Translations under genes and position numbers: made by a program
NCBI RefSeq assembly: GCF_000614145.1
Contig: NZ_BAKK01000007.1
Span: 62,001 to 126,000 of the forward strand
Direction of reading: 5' to 3'
DNA: 64,000 nucleotides
Origin: Bacteroides faecichinchillae JCM 17102
Lineage (GTDB): Bacteria; Bacteroidota; Bacteroidia; Bacteroidales; Bacteroidaceae
The notes under the pieces: generated by a model
What the model was told of the DNA's origin: nothing
Database searches by the model: none
What the model saw: only the letters and a program-made list of their open reading frames with translations
Shown here: piece after piece, positions 10,265 to 19,626 of the stretch
How the letters are laid out: each line of letters starts with the position of its first letter
Position numbering within the stretch: the first letter of the stretch is position 1

Positions 10265-10576
10265 TTACAAATTATAATTAATGTCAGCATTAACTCCGCT
10301 TATGGTATATGAACTTCTGATCTCAGAAATCATACATGTATCCATACAGTTGTTTTGATCATCTCGGTAAAGTGCAAAGCCATTACTAATATTTATTATA
10401 GTGACAGCATGTCCTGTATTGGGACCTATTTTTAGAACAGCAAATAATCTTGTTTTTGTATCCCCACATTTATATAAGGTAGGTATGCTTATTATTTGCT
10501 GTTTTGTAAAAAAATGATCTAATACTAAAGAAAGTGCGCTTCCGGGTACTCCTTCCTCACCGAATACTTTTTCTTT
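10265..10576 (-). pseudogene. remnant of a papain-fold-like secreted/peptidase protein
   Basis: An open frame of about 104 codons on the minus strand has no start codon: a TAA at 10577-10579 precedes it directly and it ends at TAA 10265. The sequence (KVFGEEGVPGSALSLVLDHF ... TRLFAVLKIGPNTGHAVTII) is protein-like. The GHAVTI segment resembles the catalytic-His region of papain-like or C39-like cysteine peptidases. The N-terminal half with the catalytic Cys would be missing. Either the gene is truncated or an upstream frameshift hides the rest. The family assignment is tentative. Confidence 0.4.
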
Positions 10577-10607
10577 TTATTATTCTGGCTGTTTGCGTAC
10601 TTTTTTC

Positions 10608-10615
10608 TATTTTTG
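10608..10615 (+). promoter_or_regulatory. -7 box for guaA
   Basis: TATTTTTG matches TAnnTTTG, 31 bases before the guaA ATG. A TTTG at 10592-10595 is too close (12-bp gap) to serve as a normal -33 element. Confidence 0.5.
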
Positions 10616-10646
10616 CAAATCATTTATTTAAAATCGATCCATTTAT

Positions 10647-12167
10647 ATGCAGGAAAAGATAATAATTCTTGATTTCGGTTCGCAGACAACACAGCTCATC
10701 GGACGTCGTGTACGCGAATTGGATACGTATTGTGAAATTATTCCCTACAACAAATTCCCTAAAGAAGATCCAACAATTAAAGGAGTTATCCTCTCCGGAA
10801 GTCCTTTTTCGGTGTACGATGAAAATGCCTTCAAGGTTGATCTGAGCGAGATTCGTGGCAAATATCCAATCTTAGGTATCTGCTACGGTGCGCAGTTTAT
10901 GGCTTATATTAATAATGGGAAAGTAGAGCCGGCCGGTACACGTGAATATGGTCGTGCGCATCTGGCTTCTTTCTGCAAAGATAATGTACTTTTTAAAGGA
11001 GTACGTGAGAATACACAGGTATGGATGAGTCATGGAGATACGATTACTGCTATTCCTGAAAACTTCAAGAAGATAGCTTCTACTGATAAGGTGGACATTG
11101 CTGCTTATCAGGTTGAGGGAGAAAATGTATGGGGAGTACAATTCCACCCGGAAGTATTCCATAGTGAAGATGGCACTCAGATTTTGAAGAATTTCGTTGT
11201 AGACGTTTGCGGTTGTAAGCAAGATTGGTCTCCGGCTTCTTTTATTGAAAGTACCGTTGCCGAGTTGAAAGCCAGTTGGGGGATGATAAAGTAGTGCTTG
11301 GCTTGAGTGGCGGTTGATTCGTCGGTTGCTGCTGTTTTGCTAAATCGTGCGATTGGCAAAAATCTGACTTGTATCTTTGTTGATCATGGTATGCTGCGTA
11401 AGAATGAGTTCAAGAATGTGATGAATGACTATGAATGCTTGGGCTTGAATGTGATCGGTGTAGATGCTAGTGAAAAGTTCTTTACTGAATTGGCTGGCGT
11501 GACAGAACCTGAAAATAAGCGTAAGATTATCGGTAAGGGCTTTATTGATGTATTCGATGAAGAAGCTCACAAAATAAAAGATGTGAAATGGTTGGCTCAG
11601 GGTACTATCTATCCGGATTGTATTGAATCATTGTCTATCACAGGAACGGTTATTAAAAGTCATCACAATGTAGGTGGTCTACCGGAGAAGATGCACTTGA
11701 AGCTTTGTGAGCCACTTCGTTTATTGTTTAAAGATGAAGTTCGTCGTGTAGGTCGTGAATTGGGTATGCCGGAACATTTGATTACTCGTCATCCGTTCCC
11801 CGGACCGGGCTTGGCTGTTCGTATTTTGGGGGATATCACTCCTGAAAAAGTACGTATTCTGCAAGATGCTGATGATATCTATATTCAGGGATTGCGTGAC
11901 TGGGGATTGTATGACCAGGTATGGCAAGCCGGTGTTATTCTGCTTCCGGTTCAATCTGTCGGTGTTATGGGAGATGAGCGTACTTACGAAAGAGCGGTAG
12001 CATTGCGTGCTGTTACTTCTACTGATGCGATGACTGCTGATTGGGCACATTTGCCTTACGAATTCCTTGGTAAAGTTTCGAATGATATCATCAATAAGGT
12101 AAAAGGGGTGAACCGCGTTACCTATGATATCAGTTCCAAACCACCGGCAACAATTGAGTGGGAGTAA
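10647..12167 (+). CDS. guaA: GMP synthase (glutamine-hydrolysing), two lesions
   Basis: GuaA aminates XMP to GMP. The N-terminal class I glutamine amidotransferase domain shows the nucleophile in GICYGAQ and the His/Glu pair in [10 protein letters not shown]. The C-terminal ATP-pyrophosphatase and dimerisation domains follow, ending in the usual KPPATIEWE. Two lesions lie 35 bases apart: one base missing near 11275 (expected SLGDDKVV) and two bases missing near 11312, inside the PP-loop SGGVDSS. Together they remove three bases, so both outer parts are in one frame. Restored length is 507 residues. It is most likely sequence error, because the lost segment is the essential ATP loop. Confidence 0.95.
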
Positions 12168-12257
12168 AATCCGGATGTTTTTTTATTGTGCAATTACCGT
12201 AAATGCTCATTGACAATTTGATATAAAGTAGTTTATTGGTGTTGCAGAAGTTATATT

Positions 12258-12297
12258 AAATGTGTTGCGGATATTTTATCTACAACACATTTTTTTC
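12258..12297 (+). terminator. guaA terminator
   Basis: AAATGTGTTG (12258-12267) and CAACACATTT (12283-12292) form a 10-bp stem followed by a run of T. It lies about 90 bases past the guaA stop; the rest of 12168-12365 shows nothing else. Confidence 0.75.
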
Positions 12298-12365
12298 AAG
12301 ATCCATTTTATATCACTAAAATATACGATTAGCGTTACGGGCCTTAAACGGCAATCAATAAGGTT

Positions 12366-13406
12366 ATGGAAAAGAAAGTACGTTTTGGAGTAGTCGGTAC
12401 AAATACTATTACTGATAAGGTAATTGTCGGTGCCCGGCAAGATAGCCGGTTTGAGTTAGTGGCTGTATGTTCACGCACACAAGAAAGAGCGAATTTGTTT
12501 GCAGCAAAACACCATATCCCATACACTTTTACTTCATTGGAGGATATGGCAAGGAGTCCGCTGATCGATGCCGTATATATAGCGACTCCAACCTATTTGC
12601 ACGCTTCTCAAAGCATGTTGTGCATGCGTCATGGAAAGCATGTGCTATGTGAAAAACCTCTTGCTTCGAATGCGGTGGAGGCTAAAGCTATGATTGAGAC
12701 CTCGCATAAGTACGGTGTGGTTTTAATGGAAGCCATGATAGCAACCTTGAATCCGAATTTTCGTATCGTAAAAGAGTATTTGGAAAAAATAGGAACTATT
12801 CGCCGTTATTTTGCATGTTATTGCCAGTATTCTTCCCGCTATGATAAATTCAAAGAAGGAATTGTTCTGAATGCGTTCAAGCCTGAATTGTCAAATGGTG
12901 CAGTAATGGATATCGGGATTTATACTATTTATCCAATGGTAGCATTCTTCGGTCGTCCTCATAAGATTGATGCGAGTGGTATTCTACTTTCGACAGGGGT
13001 AGACGGACAGGGAGTTGTCAATTTTCAATATGAGGGCATGAATGCAACTGTGCTTTACTCAAAAATAGTAAACTCTTTCCTCCCTACGGAAATTGAAGGT
13101 GAAGAAGGTAATTTACTTCTAGATAAAATCCAGACCATACAAGAAGTTACATATTTTCCGCGCCAAACTGCTATATTGGACAGAGGAACAGCTATAGCCT
13201 CTGAATCGATCGGTGTTCAATTGGATAAAGATAAATATTTCTATGAAGTGGAAGAGTTTATAAATTTGATAGAGCAAGGCAAGCTTGAATCTGAAATAAA
13301 CAGTCACAACCATTCACTTATCTCGATAGAGATCATCGATGAGATACGCAGACAAATAGGAGTAGTTTACCCGGCGGACAAAGAACCGAAATATGATATC
13401 GGGTGA
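12366..13406 (+). CDS. Gfo/Idh/MocA family oxidoreductase
   Basis: A 346-residue NAD(P)-dependent dehydrogenase. The N-terminal Rossmann motif is FGVVGTNTITDKV, where the usual G-x-G-x-x-G is partly changed. The family motif CEKPLASNAVEAK follows, with the C-terminal alpha/beta substrate domain beginning near residue 125. Members oxidise or isomerise sugars and inositols; the substrate here cannot be read from sequence. It stands alone between guaA and the lipoprotein cluster. Confidence 0.9.
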   Translation: MEKKVRFGVVGTNTITDKVIVGARQDSRFELVAVCSRTQERANLFAAKHHIPYTFTSLEDMARSPLIDAVYIATPTYLHASQSMLCMRHGKHVLCEKPLASNAVEAKAMIETSHKYGVVLMEAMIATLNPNFRIVKEYLEKIGTIRRYFACYCQYSSRYDKFKEGIVLNAFKPELSNGAVMDIGIYTIYPMVAFFGRPHKIDASGILLSTGVDGQGVVNFQYEGMNATVLYSKIVNSFLPTEIEGEEGNLLLDKIQTIQEVTYFPRQTAILDRGTAIASESIGVQLDKDKYFYEVEEFINLIEQGKLESEINSHNHSLISIEIIDEIRRQIGVVYPADKEPKYDIG

Positions 13407-13682
13407 CTGCTTATTAAATTCAATGCAGTCCGAATTGTGTCTGAACAGATATATTTTTTCTTTATTCATTTTTTTCTTTTTCAATTTTAATCAATAGTAA
13501 AACTTGATTATTGTCTTCTTATTACAAATATTTTTCAAAATATTTTAATAGTCGATATTTTTATTTACTTTCATATTATATTTCAATTGATACCATTTTC
13601 TATATATCTAAAGGTGTTGATTAGATTTAGTTTCCGGTTACTAAATTAAAATATCGTTTAACCATATAAAATCAAATGCTTT

Positions 13683-14000
13683 ATGAAAACAGAAACTAAA
13701 TTAAAACTATTTCCTTCATTTCTTTTATTAATGCTATTTTCTTGCAAGGATTTAGATATCGTAGAAGAACAGCCTGTTGCTGAAACACCAACGACAACAA
13801 TAAGGAATGTTAATACTATTTCAGATGAGTCCAAACATCAAGCACAGTCTGACTTTGGAAACATGCTAATGGATCAGGTTATTTACCGGGATTCTATGTA
13901 CATATTAAATCTTAATGCGGAAGCAGCAGATCTGAATATTCCGGATAGCTTATATAATGTCTATACTCAATTAGTAAATGAATTAAATACACTACAATGA
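13683..14000 (+). CDS. small lipoprotein, 105 aa
   Basis: The N-terminus MKTETKLKLFPSFLLLMLFS followed by CKDLD is a lipoprotein signal (lipobox LFSC). The mature part is Thr/Asn/Asp-rich with no domain I recognise. The preceding 276 bases (13407-13682) are very AT-rich and hold no gene. The stop overlaps the next ATG (ATGA), so the two lipoprotein genes are co-translated and followed closely by the damaged hydrolase gene. Confidence 0.65.
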   Translation: MKTETKLKLFPSFLLLMLFSCKDLDIVEEQPVAETPTTTIRNVNTISDESKHQAQSDFGNMLMDQVIYRDSMYILNLNAEAADLNIPDSLYNVYTQLVNELNTLQ

Positions 14001-14692
14001 AAATCAAATATTCTATATTTATTCTGATTATCTTTTTTACTACGACGTTTAGCAAGTGTGAAAAAGAAGTCTATGATGCGGTGTTTAAAAATAAAAGTTT
14101 CGTGGAATGCTATATTAATGGTGAATTTGTTAGAAGTGAAGGATTGAGTAAAGCTTTTGAAGTTCCGCCGACATTTCACATGAATTATTCATATAGTTTT
14201 AAAGATGATATCTTTACTTTTAATATTAGTAAATATATGGATTCCAAAGATGGTAAACGATTTGATCTCAAAATATCTTTTGCTCAGAAAAAATTACCAA
14301 TAATAGGAGAAAAGTATTACTTCAGAAAAGAAGTTGATAATACAAAGATCTATGGTTTTGAAGATGATTTTTACGTTGCAACAGTTGGAGTTGATCCTTA
14401 TCTCTATCAATGTGCAGACACTTCTTTGATACCTAAAGAAATTAGAAAAAAAAGGATAACGCTAAGAACGAATACTACAACTAGTGGCTATATTGAATTT
14501 ACTAAAATAGACGTCAAGAAAAACGAACTGGCGGGTTTGTTTGAGTTTGAGGCATCAGGTGTAAGCAAGGATGTACCCGAAGCTACATATAAGGCATCAG
14601 TAACTAATGGCAAATTTGAAGCTCTATTAGTAGAAAAAGATAGGACTTATTACGGAAAGGAATTCTTATTTGATACTGACATTATATATTAA
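13997..14692 (+). CDS. secreted/lipoprotein-like protein, 231 aa
   Basis: The N-terminal hydrophobic segment (IFILIIFFTTTFSKC) ends at a Cys, suggesting a lipoprotein although the lipobox is not ideal. The mature part is beta-rich and resembles the many uncharacterised Bacteroides surface proteins with a single beta-sandwich (patterns such as DIFTFNISKYMDSKDGK). The specific function is unknown. It overlaps the upstream lipoprotein gene by four bases and is 12 bases ahead of the hydrolase pseudogene, so the three likely formed one unit. Confidence 0.6.
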   Translation: MKIKYSIFILIIFFTTTFSKCEKEVYDAVFKNKSFVECYINGEFVRSEGLSKAFEVPPTFHMNYSYSFKDDIFTFNISKYMDSKDGKRFDLKISFAQKKLPIIGEKYYFRKEVDNTKIYGFEDDFYVATVGVDPYLYQCADTSLIPKEIRKKRITLRTNTTTSGYIEFTKIDVKKNELAGLFEFEASGVSKDVPEATYKASVTNGKFEALLVEKDRTYYGKEFLFDTDIIY

Positions 14693-14704
14693 ATTACCAC
14701 ACTT

Positions 14705-16779
14705 ATGAGAAATATTATATTTTTTATATGCTGCCTGGTATCTTTTCCGATATGGGCGCAATCGGTAGAGGATAATCCAGAAGTAAGAAGCTGGTTAGAT
14801 AAAATGTTCCAACATCTTGATAAGACTAAAGTTCCCCATGGTTTATTACGTGATTATGCTTTCGAATTGGCTGATTTGGATATATAATGGTAAAGAACTT
14901 AATGATAGCAATTATGTAAATAAAGTCGGTTATGAGAATCTATTGAGAACTATCCGTTCTTCTGCTGTAGGAATAAAACCTTTTGATGCTGAAGAAGTAT
15001 TAGCAGCGCAATATGCCTTTAATGAAAAAGGTAAAGGTGTTATGGGAATTGTTCTGTATCAATATTCATATATTAAGGAAGATGCTTTAACCAATAACCT
15101 TATTAGATAAGAAAATGAGCAGGTATTCGATAATGTAATCAATGGCGTTTGGCAAAATCCTTATGCTACAGGATATACATTAGGATTTTCTGTTCAAGAT
15201 AGCACATTATATGGTAGTACCATTACCTATTCTTTCCCTGCTACTATTTGGAAGAGCAATATTACAGCAAGTAGTGTTGAGTTTGATGCAGATGACGGTA
15301 GAGGTTATATACTTATAACAAAGGGAGGAAGTCATTCTGTAACTTATAGTAATGATGGAGTCAAACATTTGAAAATGAGAGCAAAACTTTCGAATGGTTA
15401 CTGTTTATATAGCCACAGCTTGGCGAAAATCATTTCTGATGCAGAAATTTCAACGAGAGCAATAAAAGATGGTGTGATAGAACCTGATGAAACGAAAGAT
15501 TTTGAGGTAACCTTACCCTATAATGGTATAATAACCAAAGGACGAATCTCCTATTTATTTGCTGCAAACACTGAAAAAAAGATAAAGAAACCTTTTATTA
15601 TTATGGAAGGATTTGACCCTATCGAACTTGTGAAAAAGGAAGAAGCATACCGCGGAGATATAAAATATGGGACTACCAATTTAAAAACATTTGTAACATA
15701 TCTGCAAGATAGATATTCTGCATATTATAAACTTACAAGTGAATACGACATTATTTATATTGATTTATTTGACTGTAAATGTAGTATTCAGGCAAATGCA
15801 AGATTGTTTGAACGTGCTATGGAAATAATAAATGAGAGGAAAATTCAAGAAGGTTGTACGGAGAAGAACATTGTTTTTGCTCAAAGTATGGGAGGTCTAA
15901 TTGCTAGATATGGATTAAAGGAGATGGAGAACCAAGGCAAAATTCACTATACCTCTCTCTTGTTTTTCCAGGATACTCCGCATCTTGGTGCTCATATTCC
16001 CATGGGTATATTGCAAGGAATGAATGGTCTTTTAAGTTTTTATTATGAGAATAAAATCTTTGGGAGATTGGATTTTGGTGATGTTAAGTCGAAGTTAGCT
16101 CCGATTCTTTATAGTGATGCCGCCAAACAAATGTTTATCAATTTTGTAAATAGCAATGGCGATGTTGATAATTCAGTCCACAATGCGTGGCAGCGCGAGC
16201 TATCTCAGATGGTTAATGGAACAAATGAAGGTGAAAATAGATGGTCCCAATGTAGCTACAAACGGAAGTAAATACGTGATCAGAAATAACACTCAAAATT
16301 ATGCAATAAATTGGAATAGCTCTGATGAATCGGTGGCTACTATTGATAATACGGGTACACTGACAATGAAGAAGCATGGAATTATTACTATTACTGCAAA
16401 TTGTGTAATTAATAACATAACGACTAAGTTCCATAAAGAAGTTATGGTCGGTTTCCCGCCATTTGTGCTTGAATGGTCTATTGATGGTCAATATGTAGTA
16501 ACTGCTAGATGTATAGATCCGAACGATGAACCATTCATGAAATATCTTCTATATGAATGGAAGCTTAAAGGAGATAATGTGTCAAGTGTTAATATGGATT
16601 GGGTACAATCAACAGAACCTGAGAAGAAACTAGTGTTTGGTTATGGATAGGCCCTATATCAGTTGTGCTTCTCAGTTGCTGGTCGATTTGTGGACTTTGC
16701 GTACCCCCCCTGTTTGTATTCAAGGACTACTGAATTCAAATTTAAATTATATTACTTTTTGCCCTCATGCCCTCACTAA
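14705..16779 (+). pseudogene. damaged gene for a secreted PGAP1/lipase-like hydrolase with Ig-like domain
   Basis: The gene starts with a signal peptide (IIFFICCLVSFPIWAQ). It shifts frame near 14884 (DLDI then NGKELND; two bases lost in a TA run), has an in-frame TAA at 15108 followed by continued homology-like sequence (ENEQVFDNVINGVW), shifts again near 16220, and meets a TAG near 16648. The middle part contains an alpha/beta-hydrolase elbow, FAQSMGGLIARYGL, as in PGAP1-like lipases. The part after 16220 (NYAINWNSSDESVATIDNTG) is a BIG2/Ig-like fold. The last open frame ends at 16777, inside the left inverted repeat of the VirE unit. In-frame stops distinguish it from the simple deletions elsewhere, so true decay is plausible. 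Confidence 0.65.
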
Positions 16780-16865
16780 CTGCTGCAACCTCTTTGTTCA
16801 TCGGAGTTACAGCAGTTAGAGCAATGATGGTGGCAGAGTGGTGGCAACCTTTTGCCCTCACTCTA
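16759..16865 (+). repeat. left imperfect inverted repeat (107 bp) of the VirE unit
   Basis: Aligned with the reverse complement of 19507-19613 it matches at 76 of 107 positions without gaps (counted by eye). The two ends are best conserved: TTGCCCTCATG at the outside and the perfect 15-mer TTTGCCCTCACTCTA (16851-16865) at the inside. It also folds internally: CTAACTGCTG (16776-16785) with CAGCAGTTAG (16810-16819), and AGAGTG with CACTCT at the inner end. The stretch 16866-17035 beyond it shows no gene. Confidence 0.65.
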
Positions 16866-17081
16866 TATTCTGATTTTAATCTTCTTGCAGATGTAAGTAG
16901 ATAAATGTGCATTCAATTGTAATACAGGTAGTTAAATTGCGTGATTAATGTGGAGATGTACAGTGATTATAGTAAAAAGTATAATGCGTCTGCCCTGACT
17001 TTATTATAAGTAATGAGCAGAAGTATTAATAGATTAGTTCTCCTTCTCCTATTATAAACTTTATTCTTATTAATAGTAAAG

Positions 17082-17211
17082 TTATTCTTTATTAATTGAA
17101 ATCTATAAATGCAAGTTTCGTTTATATAAATGCAACTTGCATTTATATAAACGAAAGCCCTGTTTTTATAAACGCAACTTGCATTTATAGTTTATATCTA
17201 ATAAAGAATAA
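17082..17211 (+). repeat. nested palindrome / iteron-like array upstream of the VirE gene
   Basis: Three nested inverted repeats: outer arms TTATTCTTTATTA (17082-17094) and its complement 17199-17211; middle arms CTATAAATGCAAGTT (17103-17117) and complement 17176-17190; and an inner 41-bp perfect palindrome 17116-17156 (20-bp arms, one central C). The 11-mer TATAAATGCAA occurs at 17104 and 17125, inverted at 17137 and 17179, with a one-base variant at 17167. Such arrays are typical of replication origins or operator sites, but no function is shown here. Confidence 0.6.
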
Positions 17212-17404
17212 TTTCTCTATTAGAGGAAAAGAAGTTAGGCATTAAATAACAGGAAGTTTGTTATTAATGAAGTGGAGAATATCTATTAATGAAGAATTTA
17301 AAAGTCATCCGTTATCTATAAAAGCTTGTATTCTGAGAATTAATAGTGTACCTTTACGGGTATTAAGTAATAAATTGTAATAGTAGAAAAATAGATAAAG
17401 TAAA

Positions 17405-19498
17405 ATGAAGATTTCTTTAATCAGACGAGATGGATCGAATGGGAAAGAGGCTCTGAGTGTATGTGAAGCCAATGCCTTGTTCGACAAAATGAAGACAGAA
17501 ACTAAACCGGGATATGTCACGGCTTTGCGCGAACTGATACCGATGTTGGAGGGGACGTATGCCCGGTACGAACATATAGATAAATTGCCGTACGTTTATC
17601 CTGCCATGGAATATGCCCGTATCAAAGGAGGTGGACGAAGAATGAAACAGTATAACGGACTGGTACAGTTGGAGGTAAACCGATTGGCCGGCTTGTCCGA
17701 AATGGAACTTGTAAAGCGTCAAGTAGCACTGTTACCCCAGACTTTTGCTGCATTTTGCGGTTCTAGTGGCCGTAGTGTGAAGATATGGGTACGTTTTGCA
17801 TTGCCGGATGATCGAGGACTGCCTGTGAAAGAAGCAGAGGCAGCACTGTTTCATGCACATGCCTATTTGCTGGCTGTGAAATGTTATCAACCAATGCTTC
17901 CTTACGACATTGATCTAAAAGAACCGGTACTGACGCAAAAATGCCGTATGACATTGGACGAGAATCCTTATTATAATTCCGATGCAGCACCGTTCTGCCT
18001 GGAACAACCGCTGGCAATGCCGGGTGAAGAAACATTCCGGCAACGGAAACAGGGAGAGAAGAATCTTTTATTGCGGTTGAAACCGGGATTTGAGTCGGCT
18101 AAAACTTTCACGAAGATTTACGAGGCTGCATTAAACCGATCGCTTCAGGAAATGGAGAATTGGAAACGTGGTGATGACTTGCAACCTTTATTGGTACATC
18201 TTGCCGAACATTGTTTTAAAGCTGGTATACCCGAGGAGGAGGCTGTGCGTCAGACGCTTATCCATTATTATAGAGAGGAAGACATATTGCTGATACGCCC
18301 GGTATTTCATAATCTTTATCAGGAATGCAAGGGATTCGGGAGGAAAAGTAGCGTGGGCAGGGAACAGGAAACAGCTTTTTTGTTGGAGGAGTTTATGAAC
18401 CGCCGTTATGAATTCCGTTATAACACAGTGCTGGATGATTTGGAATATCGCCAACGTGATTCCGTTCATTTCTATTTTAAAGTTGTAGATAAGCGGGTGC
18501 GTAACAGTATTTCTATCTGTGCTTTAAAAGAAGGTATCAATGCATGGGACCGTGATGTAGACCGCTTCCTGAATTCAGAATTTGTCCCTTTGTACAATCC
18601 TGTAGAAGAATATCTTTATGATGTAGGTCGTTGGGACGGTAAAGACCGTATTCGTGCATTGGCAGACTTGGTTTCCTGTACTAATCCATATTGGAGGGAG
18701 TTGTTCTATCGTTGGTTTCTTAGCATGGTGGCTCATTGGAGAGGAATGGACCGGCAACATGGCAACAGTACTTCGCCTCTGCTTGTCGGTGCGCAGGGTT
18801 ATCGCAAATCGACGTTTTGCCGTATGATTTTGCCGCCAGAGTTACGTTTCGGATATACGGATAGCATTGATTTTAAGAGTAAGCAAGAAGCGGAACGTTA
18901 TTTGGGACGTTTTTTCCTGATTAACATCGATGAGTTCGACCAGGTCAATGTTAGTCAGCAGGGTTTTCTGAAACATTTGTTGCAAAAGCCTGTCGCTAAC
19001 TTGCGTAAGCCTCATGGTAACACGATCCGAGAGATACGTCGTTATGCTTCTTTTATTGGTACCAGTAATCAGAAAGATTTGCTTACCGACCCCAGTGGTA
19101 GCCGTCGTTTCATTTGTATTGAGGTGATAGCTCCTATCAAAACTAATGCTACCATCAACTATAGACAGCTTTATGCCCAAGCAATGGAGGCTGTTTCCAA
19201 AGGTGAGCGTTACTGGCTGGATGACGAAGATGAGAATATCTTGAAGCAGACGAACCGAGAGTTTGAACAGATGAGTCCTTTAGAACAGCTGTTTCATTGC
19301 TTTCTCCGTCCGGCGGAAGAGGAGGAGGATGGCGAATGGATGACATCCATGCAAATTTTGAATTATTTGCAGACGAGGACGCGCGATAAGTTGGCTATCA
19401 ATAAGGTGGCAGTATTTGGCCGGACACTTCAGAAGTTAAATATCCCTTGCCGGAAATCTAGCAAGGGGACACTTTATCATTTGATGAAAATGGAGTAA
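17405..19498 (+). CDS. VirE-domain P-loop protein (BT4734/BF3469 type)
   Basis: A 697-residue protein with the Bacteroides VirE N-terminal domain (about residues 50-190, primase-like RRMKQYNGLVQLEVNRL). The VirE helicase/ATPase domain has a P-loop variant GAQGYRKST near residues 463-471 (Arg before the Lys) and Walker B FFLINIDEFD near 502. The following GTSNQKDLLTDPSGSRRF is the SF3-like sensor region. The C-terminal part fits a DUF3874-like winged domain. Related genes sit in mobile regions, often with HU-like and amidase genes, which are absent here. Function is unknown; helicase-primase activity is inferred from the fold. It lies alone between matched inverted repeats. Confidence 0.88.
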   Translation: MKISLIRRDGSNGKEALSVCEANALFDKMKTETKPGYVTALRELIPMLEGTYARYEHIDKLPYVYPAMEYARIKGGGRRMKQYNGLVQLEVNRLAGLSEMELVKRQVALLPQTFAAFCGSSGRSVKIWVRFALPDDRGLPVKEAEAALFHAHAYLLAVKCYQPMLPYDIDLKEPVLTQKCRMTLDENPYYNSDAAPFCLEQPLAMPGEETFRQRKQGEKNLLLRLKPGFESAKTFTKIYEAALNRSLQEMENWKRGDDLQPLLVHLAEHCFKAGIPEEEAVRQTLIHYYREEDILLIRPVFHNLYQECKGFGRKSSVGREQETAFLLEEFMNRRYEFRYNTVLDDLEYRQRDSVHFYFKVVDKRVRNSISICALKEGINAWDRDVDRFLNSEFVPLYNPVEEYLYDVGRWDGKDRIRALADLVSCTNPYWRELFYRWFLSMVAHWRGMDRQHGNSTSPLLVGAQGYRKSTFCRMILPPELRFGYTDSIDFKSKQEAERYLGRFFLINIDEFDQVNVSQQGFLKHLLQKPVANLRKPHGNTIREIRRYASFIGTSNQKDLLTDPSGSRRFICIEVIAPIKTNATINYRQLYAQAMEAVSKGERYWLDDEDENILKQTNREFEQMSPLEQLFHCFLRPAEEEEDGEWMTSMQILNYLQTRTRDKLAINKVAVFGRTLQKLNIPCRKSSKGTLYHLMKME

Positions 19499-19506
19499 AT
19501 GAGGCA

Positions 19507-19613
19507 TAGAGTGAGGGCAAACAGTTGTTCTCACTCTACTACCATCGGATCTCTCATAGCTGAAATCACGATGAATAGGGGATTTGGTGAGGATAGTGAG
19601 AGCATGAGGGCAA
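19507..19613 (-). repeat. right imperfect inverted repeat (107 bp) of the VirE unit
   Basis: Partner of 16759-16865, starting 9 bases after the VirE stop. TAGAGTGAGGGCAAA (19507-19521) is the perfect complement of the left inner end, and AGTGAGAGCATGAGGGCAA (ends 19613) matches the left outer end with one mismatch. TAGAGTGAG (19507-19515) and CTCACTCTA (19530-19538) form a hairpin at the inner end, as in the left arm. The right edge is 13 bases from the stop of the Crp-family gene. Confidence 0.65.
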
Positions 19614-19626
19614 TGATGTATACTAT

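Noticed and set aside
11270-11320. Programmed frameshift in guaA
   Set aside because: There is no slippery heptamer with structure; two separate losses totalling three bases inside an essential motif fit errors better.
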